From Yoonia vestfoldensis (lineage in GTDB: Bacteria > Pseudomonadota > Alphaproteobacteria > Rhodobacterales > Rhodobacteraceae), in assembly GCF_002158905.1 (NCBI RefSeq), contig NZ_CP021431.1:2729001-2793000 (forward strand): 64,000 nucleotides of DNA, in the 5' to 3' direction. Numbering within the stretch: position 1 is the stretch's first letter; every line of letters begins with the position of its first letter. Shown in pieces: positions 16,335-25,038 of this stretch. Under the pieces are notes generated by a model. The model was not told where the DNA came from, did not search any database, and saw only the letters and a list, made by a program, of their open reading frames with translations. Made by a program: the position numbers and the translations under genes.

Positions 16335-17513
16335 ATGGTCGCCGCTTTTCGTCAGGGCTGCAAGCCGGTCGCGCGTGTTTTCGCATTTTTGTCGCTGCTC
16401 TGGTTGGCGGCTTGCGGTCCGGCTTTGCAGACCGGCACCACGGGCGGCCTGTCGCTGGGTGCTGCGCGGTCGGTCCAGGTCGCCTTGCTGGTGCCCGGCG
16501 GATCAGGCGAGGGCAGCGATGCCTTTCTTGCGCAGAATTTCGAAAACGCAGCGCGCATGGCGATTGCGGATCTGAACGGGGCGCGGATCGACCTGCGGGT
16601 TTATAACACGGCGACCGATGCGGCGCAGGCGGCTGTGGTCGCGCGGATGGCGGTGGATGATGGCGCCCAGATCATCCTGGGGCCCTTATTCGCCGAAGCT
16701 GCCAATGCCGTGGGCGTGGCCGTGGCCAATAGCAATGTCAACGTGCTGGCCTTTTCCAACAATAGCAGCATCGCTGGCGGCAATGTCTTTATCCTGGGCC
16801 AGACATTCGACGATACCGCACGCCGGCTGGTGCAATATGCAAACGGGCAAGGCATCGAGCGGTTCATGATCGCCTATGGTCAGGATATCGGCGGCGAGAT
16901 GGGCCGCGATGCCATCGCTGCCGCCGTGCGCCAGACTGGATCCCAAGTCGTGGCCGCCGAGGCCTATCCGCTGTCGCAGGCCGGTATCTTTGCGGCGACC
17001 CGGCAGCTGGTCAGCACCGCCCAGGCGAGCGATGCCCAGGCGATCTTTACCACCGCCGGGGCCAATGCCGATCTGCCGATCATCGCCACCGGCCTGCCCG
17101 AGGCCGGGCTGGATGCCACCCAGACCCGCCTGATCGGCCTGACCCGCTGGGATGCCGTGCCACAGCTTTTGGCGCTGCCCGGTGTGCAGGGCGGTCTGTT
17201 CGCCATGCCCGACCAAGGCCCGGCGACCCTGTTTCAGGACCGCTATGCCGCCACCTATGGATCACAGCCACATCCGCTGGCGGGGCTGGCCTATGACGGG
17301 ATCGCCGCCGTGGGCGCGCTGATCGCCACCGGCGACGGCGCCTTGACGCGGGCCGCGCTGACAAGTCCGCAAGGGTTTCGTGGCACATCGGGCGTCTTCC
17401 GCCTGCTGCCCAACGGGCAGAATGAACGCGGCTTGGCCGTTGCCACCATCCAACAAAATCAGGTCATAATCCTTGAACAAGCCCCTAGAAACTTTGGCGC
17501 AGCCGGGTTCTGA
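16335..17513 (+). CDS. LpoA-like lipoprotein (penicillin-binding protein activator)
   Basis: 392 residues. A lipoprotein signal is clear: basic N-terminus, hydrophobic stretch, and lipobox LAAC with Cys27 as the acylation site, so the protein is membrane-anchored in the periplasm. The rest is a periplasmic-binding-protein type 1 fold (VQVALLVPGGSGEGSDAFLA; LGPLFAEAANAVG). This corresponds to the C-terminal domain of LpoA, which activates PBP1A for peptidoglycan synthesis in enterobacteria; the TPR-like N-terminal domain of E. coli LpoA is absent here. The start at 16335 follows AGAAGGAATA. Position next to divergent rsmI-yraN matches the enterobacterial context. PBP activation in this organism is inferred. 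Confidence 0.82.
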   Translation: MVAAFRQGCKPVARVFAFLSLLWLAACGPALQTGTTGGLSLGAARSVQVALLVPGGSGEGSDAFLAQNFENAARMAIADLNGARIDLRVYNTATDAAQAAVVARMAVDDGAQIILGPLFAEAANAVGVAVANSNVNVLAFSNNSSIAGGNVFILGQTFDDTARRLVQYANGQGIERFMIAYGQDIGGEMGRDAIAAAVRQTGSQVVAAEAYPLSQAGIFAATRQLVSTAQASDAQAIFTTAGANADLPIIATGLPEAGLDATQTRLIGLTRWDAVPQLLALPGVQGGLFAMPDQGPATLFQDRYAATYGSQPHPLAGLAYDGIAAVGALIATGDGALTRAALTSPQGFRGTSGVFRLLPNGQNERGLAVATIQQNQVIILEQAPRNFGAAGF

Positions 17514-20286
17514 ACCCGTCCGTGCGCGCCATGTCGAAACACCTGACGGGCTGATCTGCCCGACCGCCGTCATTTTCGACACGGCCGCCGTGACCACACG
17601 GATCGCCACAGAAACCGCTGGCGTCGCTTCGGAAAAAGAGGTGCGCGCCATCGCGGTGCGCATCCTGGCCGAGGCGCGCCAGACCGGGCTGGCCGAGATC
17701 AGCACCGCCTTTGCGATGCAGCCTTTCGCATCACGCCCCACGACGCGTGCCTATTGCTGGCTGACCGACCAGATCGTGACCATCGTGCTGGATGTGGCGA
17801 CCCGCCGCCTGCATCCCGCCCCGAACCCGACCGAGGCGGAGAAACTGGCGCTGATTGCCGTCGGCGGCTACGGGCGCGGCGAAATGGCGCCCTATTCCGA
17901 TGTCGATCTGCTGTTCCTGACGCCCTACAAGATCACCCCCTGGGCCGAGAGCGTGATCGAATCCATGCTGTACATGCTCTGGGACCTGAAGCTGAAAATC
18001 GGTCACGCCAGCCGGACGATCAAGGATTGCCTGCGCCTTGCACGCGAGGATTACACGATCCGCACCTCTTTGGTCGAATACCGCTATCTGGCGGGCGATG
18101 CGGCACTGGCGCAGGCGCTGGGCCAGCGGCTCTGGCAGGATCTGTTCCGCAATACCGCCAGCGATTTCATCGAGGCAAAACTGGCCGAACGCGCCGAACG
18201 CCACCGCAAGCAGGGCGGCCAGCGCTATATGGTCGAACCCAATGTCAAAGAGGGCAAAGGCGGGCTGCGCGACCTGCAATCCATGTTCTGGATGAGCAAA
18301 TACGTCAATGGCGTCAAACATGCAGCCGAGCTTGTGGGGCTGCGGGTCTTTACGCAGGACGAATTCGAAGCCTTCGTCAAAGCCGAGGATTTTCTTTGGG
18401 CCGTGCGCTGCCATCTGCATCTGATCGCGGGCCGCGCGGTTGATCAGCTGACCTTTGACATGCAGGTCGAGGTCGCCGCCGCCATGGGCTATACAGATCA
18501 CGGCGGCAGGCGGGCGGTCGAACATTTCATGCAGGCCTATTTCCGCGAGGCCACCCGCGTCGGCGAATTGACCCGCATCTTCCTGACCGCGCTCGAGGCG
18601 ACCCATACCAAGCCCGAACCGATGCTGGTCCGTTTTCTGACCCGTCGCAAGGCCGCCAAGCCCCCCTATGCGATCAAGCAAAACCGGCTGACCGTCGCCG
18701 ATGATGCCGCATTCTTTGCCGACAAGCTGAACATGCTGCGCATCTTCGAAGAAGCCCTGCGCACCGGCACCCTGCTGCACCCCGACGCCATGCGGCTGAT
18801 CGCATCGCATCTGCATCTGGTCGATGACGCCATGCGCCAGAACCGCGAGGCAAGCCGGATCTTCCTTGATATCCTGCTCAAACACGGCAATCCCGAACGG
18901 GGCCTGCGGCGGATGAATGAACTGGGGATGCTGGGGGCCTTCATCCCCGAATTCGCGCCGATTGTCGCGATGATGCAATTCAATATGTATCACCATTACA
19001 CGGTCGACGAACACACGATCCAATGCATCAGCAATCTGGCCCAGATCGAACGCGGCGAATTGGTCGAGGAATTGCCGGTGGTGTCGGGCATCCTCAAGCG
19101 CGGGATCAGCCGCAAAGTGCTTTATGTGGCGCTGCTGCTGCATGATATCGGCAAGGGCCGCCCCGAGGATCACGCCATCCTTGGCGCCCAGATCGCGCGC
19201 AAACTCTGCCCGCGGCTGGGGCTGAACAAAAAGGAATGCGACACTGTCGAATGGCTGATCCGCTACCATTTGCTGATGTCGGATGTGGCGCAAAAACGCG
19301 ATATCGCCGAACCGCGCACCGTGCGCGGCTTTGCCAATGCGGTCAAATCGGTGGAACGGCTGGACCTTTTGACCGTGCTGACGGTCTGTGACATCCGCGG
19401 CGTCGGCCCCGGCACCTGGAACAACTGGAAAGCGGTGCTGATCCGCAATCTCTATAAGGCGACGCGCGCCGCGCTGGAAACCGGGCTTGAGGATCTCAAC
19501 CGCGAAAGCCGCGAGGCCGAGGCGAAACGCACCCTGCGCGCCGCGCTGGCGGATTGGGATGCCAAGGCGCTGAAAACCGAGGTCGGCCGCCATTACGGCC
19601 CCTATTGGCAGGGTCTGCCCAGTGCGGCGCAGGTCATTTTCGCCAATTTGCTGCGCGACATCGATGATGACCAGATCTGCATCGACCTGATGCTGGACGC
19701 CGACCGCGATGCGACCCGCGCCTGTTTCGCCATGGTGGATCATCCGGGCCTGTTCAGCCGGATGACCGGCGCGCTGGCGCTGGTGGGGGCCAATATCGTG
19801 GATGCACGCACCTATACGTCCAAGGACGGCTATGCCACGGCCGTGTTCTGGGTGCAGGACGGCGACGGCAATCCTTACGAGGAAAGCCGCCTGCAACGCC
19901 TGCGCCAGATGATCGTGCGCACCCTGCGCGGCGAGGTCGTCGCCCGCGAGGCGCTCAAAGACAAGGACAAGATCAAGAAACGCGAACGCGCCTTCCGGGT
20001 TGATACGAAAATCACCTTCGACAATGAAGGATCCGAAATCTACACGATCATCGAGGTCGACACCCGCGACCGGCCCGGCCTTTTGTATGATCTGACGCGC
20101 ACGCTGGCCAATGCGCATGTCTATATCGCCTCGGCCGTGATCGCGACCTATGGCGAACAGGTCGTGGATACATTCTATGTCAAGGATATGGTCGGGCTGA
20201 AATATTATTCCGACGCCAAGCGTCAGGCCCTTGAACGCAAATTGCGCGAGGCCATCGCGCAAGGCGCGCAGCGGGCCATATCATGA
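17473..20286 (+). CDS. glnD: [Protein-PII] uridylyltransferase / uridylyl-removing enzyme
   Basis: 937 residues from a TTG start at 17473, which overlaps the preceding lipoprotein gene by 41 bp; no in-frame ATG or GTG lies near the N-terminus, and a TTG at 17494 is the alternative. Domains in order: nucleotidyltransferase with GGYGRGEMAPYSDVDLL near residue 130, a GlnD-specific linker, an HD domain (LLLHDIGKG near residue 555) that removes UMP, and two C-terminal ACT domains (near 750 and 855) that sense glutamine. It reports nitrogen status through PII proteins. murJ follows after 22 bp. Confidence 0.93.
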   Translation: MNKPLETLAQPGSEPVRARHVETPDGLICPTAVIFDTAAVTTRIATETAGVASEKEVRAIAVRILAEARQTGLAEISTAFAMQPFASRPTTRAYCWLTDQIVTIVLDVATRRLHPAPNPTEAEKLALIAVGGYGRGEMAPYSDVDLLFLTPYKITPWAESVIESMLYMLWDLKLKIGHASRTIKDCLRLAREDYTIRTSLVEYRYLAGDAALAQALGQRLWQDLFRNTASDFIEAKLAERAERHRKQGGQRYMVEPNVKEGKGGLRDLQSMFWMSKYVNGVKHAAELVGLRVFTQDEFEAFVKAEDFLWAVRCHLHLIAGRAVDQLTFDMQVEVAAAMGYTDHGGRRAVEHFMQAYFREATRVGELTRIFLTALEATHTKPEPMLVRFLTRRKAAKPPYAIKQNRLTVADDAAFFADKLNMLRIFEEALRTGTLLHPDAMRLIASHLHLVDDAMRQNREASRIFLDILLKHGNPERGLRRMNELGMLGAFIPEFAPIVAMMQFNMYHHYTVDEHTIQCISNLAQIERGELVEELPVVSGILKRGISRKVLYVALLLHDIGKGRPEDHAILGAQIARKLCPRLGLNKKECDTVEWLIRYHLLMSDVAQKRDIAEPRTVRGFANAVKSVERLDLLTVLTVCDIRGVGPGTWNNWKAVLIRNLYKATRAALETGLEDLNRESREAEAKRTLRAALADWDAKALKTEVGRHYGPYWQGLPSAAQVIFANLLRDIDDDQICIDLMLDADRDATRACFAMVDHPGLFSRMTGALALVGANIVDARTYTSKDGYATAVFWVQDGDGNPYEESRLQRLRQMIVRTLRGEVVAREALKDKDKIKKRERAFRVDTKITFDNEGSEIYTIIEVDTRDRPGLLYDLTRTLANAHVYIASAVIATYGEQVVDTFYVKDMVGLKYYSDAKRQALERKLREAIAQGAQRAIS

Positions 20287-20308
20287 CCTTTCCGCAGCGG
20301 GTAATGGT

Positions 20309-21871
20309 ATGAAACAGGTGCGCCTGATGGCGGGCTTTTTTACCGTCGGGCTCTGGACGCTGGTCAGCCGCGTGGCGGGGTTCGTGCGCGATATCTTTAT
20401 CGCGGCCTATCTGGGCACAGGCCCGGTGGCCGAGGCCTTTCTGGTCGCCTTCTCATTGCCCAACCTTTTCCGCCGGTTCTTTGCCGAAGGCGCGTTCAAC
20501 ATGGCCTTCGTGCCGATGTTCGCCAAAAAGCTCGAAGCGGATGACGGGGCGCATCAATTCGCACAAGATGCCTATCTGGCGATGTGGGTGATCCTGTCCG
20601 GCTTTACCGTGATCGGGATCGTGGCGATGCCCGCGCTGGTCACGGCGATGGCCAGCGGGTTCATAGGGACCGACCGCTTTGATCTGGCGGTCTATTACGG
20701 GCGGATCGCCTTTCCCTATATCCTGTTCATCTCGCTGACTGCGCTTCTGTCGGGCGTACTGAATGCGACTGGCCGCTTTACCGCCGCTGCCGCAGCCCCC
20801 GTGATCTTGAATGCAGGCTTTGTCGTGGCGCTGCTGATCGCGGCAGCCACCGGCAGCGGGGCGGCGAGCGACAATCCCGAACGGATGGGGCTTTGGCTGG
20901 CCTATGCGGTGCCACTTGCCGGGATCGGGCAATTGGCGCTGGTCTGGTGGGCGGCGAAACGGGCAGGCTTTGCCCTGCGGATCGGCAAACCGCGCTGGAC
21001 GCCGGCACTGAAACGGCTGGCGATCATCGCCGCCCCAGCGGCATTGGCGGGTGGCGTTGTGCAGATCAACCTGCTGGTGGGCCGTCAGGTCGCAAGCTAT
21101 TTCGACGGGGCTGTCGCATGGCTGTCCTATGCCGACCGGCTCTATCAACTGCCGCTTGGCGTTGTCGGCATTGCCATTGGCGTGGTGCTGCTGCCCGACC
21201 TGTCACGGCGGCTGCGCGCCCAAGACCTTGCGGGGGGCAAAGATGCCTTCAACCGCGCCTGCGAAGTCTCGCTCGCGCTGACGATCCCTGCGGCGGTGGC
21301 GCTGGTGGTGATCGCGCTGCCCTTGGTCGGCGTGCTCTTCGAACGGGGGGCCTTTGATGGATCGGATACCGCCGCCACGGCGCTGGCGGTGGCTGTCTAC
21401 GGGCTGGGACTGCCCGCTTTTGTCATGCAAAAGACGCTGCAACCGCTGTTCTTCGCGCGCGAAGACACCAAACGGCCCTTCTACTACGCCCTTGCCGCAT
21501 TGGGCCTGAATGCCGCGCTGGCGATCGGGCTTGCCCCTTTCATCGGCTTTATCGCCGCCGCATGGGGCACCAGCCTGACCGGCTGGGCGATGGTCTGGCT
21601 CTTGTGGCGCGGCAGCCGCGACATGGGGGCTGCGGCCGATTTCGACGCAAGGTTCAAATCGCGCCTGCCGCGGATCATCGCGGCTGCGGCTGTGATGGGG
21701 CTGGTGCTGGCCGCACTCGCCGCCGTGATGGCACCGTTCTTCGACATCCCGACATGGCGCTATCTGGCGCTGCTGGTGCTGATTGCGGCAGGCATCGTGA
21801 CCTATTTCGGCATAGGCCAGATGATCGGCGCATTCAAACTCGCCGAGTTCCGGCGCGCGATGAAACGCTGA
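20309..21871 (+). CDS. murJ: Lipid II flippase MurJ
   Basis: 520 residues of almost continuous membrane helices (about 14). Family hallmarks are present: the N-terminal TLVSRVAGFVRDIFIAAYLG, FSLPNLFRRFFAEGAFNMAFVP, and conserved charged residues in the first helices (the RRFFAEGA segment). It moves lipid II across the inner membrane for peptidoglycan synthesis. The start at 20309 is chosen because the family starts at MKQVRLMAGF; an in-frame extension upstream lies inside glnD. It probably shares a transcript with the LpoA-like gene and glnD, linking cell-wall functions. A dispersed repeat separates it from the convergent rhomboid-like gene. Confidence 0.95.
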   Translation: MKQVRLMAGFFTVGLWTLVSRVAGFVRDIFIAAYLGTGPVAEAFLVAFSLPNLFRRFFAEGAFNMAFVPMFAKKLEADDGAHQFAQDAYLAMWVILSGFTVIGIVAMPALVTAMASGFIGTDRFDLAVYYGRIAFPYILFISLTALLSGVLNATGRFTAAAAAPVILNAGFVVALLIAAATGSGAASDNPERMGLWLAYAVPLAGIGQLALVWWAAKRAGFALRIGKPRWTPALKRLAIIAAPAALAGGVVQINLLVGRQVASYFDGAVAWLSYADRLYQLPLGVVGIAIGVVLLPDLSRRLRAQDLAGGKDAFNRACEVSLALTIPAAVALVVIALPLVGVLFERGAFDGSDTAATALAVAVYGLGLPAFVMQKTLQPLFFAREDTKRPFYYALAALGLNAALAIGLAPFIGFIAAAWGTSLTGWAMVWLLWRGSRDMGAAADFDARFKSRLPRIIAAAAVMGLVLAALAAVMAPFFDIPTWRYLALLVLIAAGIVTYFGIGQMIGAFKLAEFRRAMKR

Positions 21872-21879
21872 TCGCAGTC

Positions 21880-21911
21880 ATCTTCCGAGCCCAAATATCC
21901 CCGCCGGAGGC
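21880..21911 (-). repeat. Dispersed 3'-end element, copy C
   Basis: On the minus strand it reads GCCTCCGGCGGGGATATTT then GGGCTCGGAAGAT, starting 12 bp past the stop codon of the rhomboid-like gene and lying between it and convergent murJ. The adjoining bases AAGGACTTTTATGC are shared with copy E. Confidence 0.85.
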
Positions 21912-21922
21912 ATAAAAGTCCT

Positions 21923-22612
21923 TTACGACCTCTGCCGCATCCGCGCCAGCAGCATGGCCCAGCCACCGGGTGCCAATGGCACCGCCAGCACGAATCCCGC
22001 GACAAAGCCCGACAGTTCCGCGATCCATGACTGGCCCGCGCCAAAGATCAGCCCGAACCCCAGTTGCAGCGCCAGCAAAAACCCGATCAGCCGGAACGCC
22101 ATCAGCTGGTTTTCCCCCGCCTGCCCCAGCCGCAGCCAAAGCACATAGGTATAGGCCCCGATCAGGCCGTAAACGGGGGTAAAACCACCCAGCAGCGGCG
22201 CATTGCCATCAACCAGCAGGCCATAAGCGACAGCCCCGATGATCGCGCAGGCCAGATAGATCACCAGCACCTTCAGCCCACCGAAATATTCCGACGTGAA
22301 CTTGCCCAAGGCCAGCGTCAGCGCGGCGCAGAACGCCGTCTGCACGATTTCGCCATTGACGAAAGGATAGGTCACAAAGCGCATCAGCATATCAACCGAC
22401 CAATCGCCCTGCACCAGCACGCGGTCCAGCACGGCGGGCGAAAAGCCGAACCGGCCCACCGCCTCCATCCGCCAGCCAAGGCCACGCGGCCCGCCGATCA
22501 GCCCCGCATTGGCCAGCTGGAACGCGGCCTCAGCGCCAATGATCAGCAGCGCAAGGCCGATCACGACAGGTGAAAGGTCATTGATCGGCTTCTCGGACAT
22601 GTTGTCGGACAT
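21923..22612 (-). CDS. Rhomboid-like membrane protein lacking catalytic residues (pseudo-rhomboid)
   Basis: 229 residues with about six hydrophobic segments and rhomboid features: TYPFVNGEIVQTAFCA (HGxxxH-like region, degenerate) and the VYGLIGAY helix. The catalytic serine motif GASG is replaced: the sequence is LLGGFTPVYGLIGAY, with Phe where Ser is expected. The catalytic His region reads AELSGFVAG instead of AHLGGFLAG, so the histidine is Glu or absent. It should therefore be unable to cleave substrates and could act as a membrane-protein binding or quality-control factor like iRhoms or derlins; that role is inference. Start at 22612, preceded by GAAGG; divergent from trpS. Confidence 0.8.
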   Translation of the reverse strand: MSDNMSEKPINDLSPVVIGLALLIIGAEAAFQLANAGLIGGPRGLGWRMEAVGRFGFSPAVLDRVLVQGDWSVDMLMRFVTYPFVNGEIVQTAFCAALTLALGKFTSEYFGGLKVLVIYLACAIIGAVAYGLLVDGNAPLLGGFTPVYGLIGAYTYVLWLRLGQAGENQLMAFRLIGFLLALQLGFGLIFGAGQSWIAELSGFVAGFVLAVPLAPGGWAMLLARMRQRS

Positions 22613-22699
22613 CGGGAACCTTCGGGCGGTTGAAGTTGACGGGCCTGTCTGGCATGGGTATGCGACGCTTGCCCTGAAATCCAGCCCGGACGTTGCCCC

Positions 22700-23716
22700 A
22701 TGACCCAGCCAACCTTTACCCCGCGCGTCTTTTCGGGGATCAAACCTTCGGGCGGTCTGCAACTGGGCAATTATCTGGGCGCGATCAAACGGTTCGTCGG
22801 CATGCAGGGCACGATGGAAACCATCTATTGCGTCGTCGATCTGCATGCGATCACCGTCTGGCAGGACCCTGCGGATCTGGCCAATGGCACGCGCGAGGTT
22901 GCGGCGGGCTATCTGGCCGCCGGTCTGGACCCTGCGAAATCCATCCTGTTCAACCAAAGCCGTGTTGCGGCCCATGCCGAATTGGGCTGGATCTTCAATT
23001 GCGTCGCACGCGTCGGCTGGATGAACCGGATGACCCAGTTCAAGGACAAGGCGGGGTCGAACGCGGAAAAGGTCTCGCTCGGGCTTTATGCCTATCCGTC
23101 ACTGATGGCGGCGGACATCCTGCTTTATCATGCGACCCATGTGCCAGTGGGCGAGGACCAGAAACAGCATGTCGAACTGACCCGCGATATCGCGGCCAAG
23201 TTCAACCACGATTACGGCGTCGATTTCTTTCCGCTGACCGAACCGGTGATCGACGGGCCAGCCACCCGCGTGATGAACCTGCGCGACGGGACCAAGAAAA
23301 TGTCCAAATCCGGCGACAGCGATATGGAACGGATCAACATGCTCGATGATGCCGACACGATCGCCAAAAAGTTCAAAAAGGCCAAGACCGACGCCGAGCC
23401 TTTGCCCGAAACAGTCGAAGGGCTGAAAACCCGCCCCGAGGCGCGCAATCTGGTGGATATCTACGCAGCCCTCGACGATACCACGCCCGAGACCGTGATC
23501 GCACAATATGCCGGGGCGGGCTGGGGCACGTTCAAACCCGCGCTGGCCGATCTGGCGGTGGCGAAACTGGCCCCCATTTCGCAAGATATGGCGCGGTTCA
23601 TGGACGATCCCGCCGAGATCGACCGCATTCTGGCGCAAGGGGCCGACAAGGCCCGCGCCATCGCGGACCCGGTGCTGCAACGGACCTATGATATCGTGGG
23701 GCTGCTGCGCGGCTGA
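22700..23716 (+). CDS. trpS: Tryptophan-tRNA ligase
   Basis: 338 residues, the standard size. Class I synthetase motifs are present: the HIGH-equivalent [13 protein letters not shown] near residue 16, the [21 protein letters not shown] tryptophan-site segment (seen as [17 protein letters not shown]), and KKMSKS near residue 200. It charges tRNA-Trp with tryptophan. The gene stands 87 bp from the divergent rhomboid-like gene. Confidence 0.97.
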   Translation: MTQPTFTPRVFSGIKPSGGLQLGNYLGAIKRFVGMQGTMETIYCVVDLHAITVWQDPADLANGTREVAAGYLAAGLDPAKSILFNQSRVAAHAELGWIFNCVARVGWMNRMTQFKDKAGSNAEKVSLGLYAYPSLMAADILLYHATHVPVGEDQKQHVELTRDIAAKFNHDYGVDFFPLTEPVIDGPATRVMNLRDGTKKMSKSGDSDMERINMLDDADTIAKKFKKAKTDAEPLPETVEGLKTRPEARNLVDIYAALDDTTPETVIAQYAGAGWGTFKPALADLAVAKLAPISQDMARFMDDPAEIDRILAQGADKARAIADPVLQRTYDIVGLLRG

Positions 23717-23809
23717 TCTGCAAAGGCGCACAGATGCTCTGTGATCCTGCCCGATGACGGCGGGGGGCATGATCCTTATCCTGGCAGCATTGCTGAAAGG
23801 ATCACCGCC

Positions 23810-24304
23810 ATGTCCGCCCCTGCCGCCACCCGTATCGGTCATATTCATCTGCGCGTCGCTGACCTTGACCGCGCGATTGCCTTTTACGGCGATGTGTTGG
23901 GCTTTCACGTCACGCAGCGGTTCGGGACGGGTGCTGCCTTTCTGGCGGCTGGCGATTATCATCACCATATCGGGTTGAACACCTGGGAAAGCCTTGGGGC
24001 ACCCCCGCCGCCTGCGGGGCATACCGGGCTTTATCACACTGCGATCCTCTATCCCGACCGTGCATCGCTGGGCGCCGCCACCGCGCGGGTGCTGGCGGCG
24101 GGCATCCCGCTCGACGGTGCCGCCGATCACGGTGTCAGCGAGGCCGTCTATCTGCGCGATCCCGACAATAACGGTGTCGAGCTTTACACCGACAAGCCGC
24201 AGGCCGATTGGCCGCGCGATGCCAATGGTGCTTTGCGCATGGTCAATGACAGGCTGGACGTGCAGGCGCTGGTCGATCTCGCGCAGAAGCTGTCACAAAA
24301 CTGA
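23810..24304 (+). CDS. VOC superfamily (glyoxalase/bleomycin-resistance fold) protein
   Basis: 164 residues. A paired beta-alpha-beta-beta-beta architecture is visible: GHIHLRVADLDRAIAFYGDVLGF opens the module, and metal-binding positions are suggested by His in IGHIHLRV, His in TGLYHTAI and Glu in NNGVELYTDKP. This resembles the catechol-dioxygenase or YwbC/CatE-like branch, but no substrate can be assigned. The start at 23810 follows GAAAGGATCACC; an upstream in-frame ATG (23741) lacks a ribosome site. It is a single gene between trpS and a universal stress protein. Confidence 0.8.
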   Translation: MSAPAATRIGHIHLRVADLDRAIAFYGDVLGFHVTQRFGTGAAFLAAGDYHHHIGLNTWESLGAPPPPAGHTGLYHTAILYPDRASLGAATARVLAAGIPLDGAADHGVSEAVYLRDPDNNGVELYTDKPQADWPRDANGALRMVNDRLDVQALVDLAQKLSQN

Positions 24305-24363
24305 ATCCGGCAGGTGGGACGCTGCGCAGGCGCTGCATGGATTCGCTCTGCGCCGCCCCGGCT

Positions 24364-24429
24364 AGGTGTCGTCGCCCCAAGTGACACCTTGGTCCTGCAG
24401 GCACCCGGTGTTCCCCCGCACCGGGTGCC
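24364..24429 (+). terminator. Two tandem hairpins between the VOC gene and the universal stress protein gene
   Basis: Hairpin 1 has arms AGGTGTC (24364-24370) and GACACCT (24383-24389). Hairpin 2 is a perfect 11-bp repeat, GGCACCCGGTG (24400-24410) and CACCGGGTGCC (24419-24429), with an 8-nt loop. No T-run follows. They may terminate the VOC transcript or form a structured leader for the downstream gene, which starts 66 bp later. Confidence 0.5.
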
Positions 24430-24495
24430 ACCCCGCTGGTCCCCGTTGCCAGTGTCCGGTTCCTGCTGCACTATGCCCCGAACAGGAGTATGAAC

Positions 24496-24951
24496 ATGCG
24501 CAAGTTTCTGGTGGTACTGGATGATAGCCGCGAATGTCTGAACGCGATGCGCTTTGCCGCGATGCGGGCCGCACGGTCTGGCGGCGGTGTGACGATCCTG
24601 TCGGTGATCCCGCCCGACGAATTCAACCATTGGATCGGGGTCGGCGAAATCATGCGCGCCGAGGCCCGCGAGAGGATCGAGGTCCATTACGAGGTTTTCG
24701 CCAAATGGATGCGCGACAAGCAGAATATCCACCCCGAACTGATCATCCGCGAAGGCGAACCGCTGGATGAGATCATCGCGCAGATCACCGAAGACCCCGA
24801 AATCGGCGTCCTGGTGCTTGGGGCCGGCACCGACAGCAAAGGCCCCGGCCCGCTGGTCACCCAGCTGAGCCGGCAGGCCGGCAGCCTGCCCGTGCCGATC
24901 ACCATCGTGCCCGGTGATCTGTCGAAGGAACGGCTCGAATCGATTACCTGA
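24496..24951 (+). CDS. Universal stress protein (UspA family)
   Basis: 151 residues, one Usp domain. It opens with RKFLVVLDDSRECLNAMRFA and ends with the nucleotide-binding pattern VLVLGAGTDSKGPGPLVTQLSRQ (G-2x-G-9x-G-S/T-like, here altered) and PVPITIVPG. Two ATGs compete: the one at 24496 is 7 nt after AGGAG, whereas the one at 24490 is too close, so 24496 was chosen. Usp proteins are cytoplasmic stress-survival factors with no single biochemical role. It lies 87 bp upstream of the NifU-like gene, separated from it by a promoter. Confidence 0.85.
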   Translation: MRKFLVVLDDSRECLNAMRFAAMRAARSGGGVTILSVIPPDEFNHWIGVGEIMRAEARERIEVHYEVFAKWMRDKQNIHPELIIREGEPLDEIIAQITEDPEIGVLVLGAGTDSKGPGPLVTQLSRQAGSLPVPITIVPGDLSKERLESIT

Positions 24952-24962
24952 TCCGCAGCCAG

Positions 24963-24979
24963 TTTAGAATCGTTCCAAA
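24963..24979 (+). promoter_or_regulatory. Candidate Irr (iron-control element) operator upstream of the NifU-type gene
   Basis: TTTAGAA, 3 bases, TTCCAAA forms a near-perfect inverted repeat matching the alphaproteobacterial Irr box as I recall it (TTTAGAA-N3-TTCTAAA) with one mismatch. It lies immediately upstream of a strong -35 box. Irr controls iron-linked genes, including Fe-S assembly, in Rhodobacterales. Confidence 0.6.
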
Positions 24980-24982
24980 TCC

Positions 24983-25011
24983 TTGACAGCGCCTGCCCGG
25001 ATGCGCATATT
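24983..25011 (+). promoter_or_regulatory. Sigma-70-type promoter of the NifU-type gene
   Basis: TTGACA (24983-24988), 17-bp spacer, CATATT (25006-25011): a perfect -35 and a 4-of-6 -10 with ideal spacing. The start codon follows 27 bp later. Confidence 0.65.
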
Positions 25012-25038
25012 CAAAGCCTGACACAGAAGGTCCGCACC

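Noticed and set aside
17731..20262. 843-codon minus-strand open frame
   Set aside because: Antisense shadow of glnD, which has all its domains on the plus strand.
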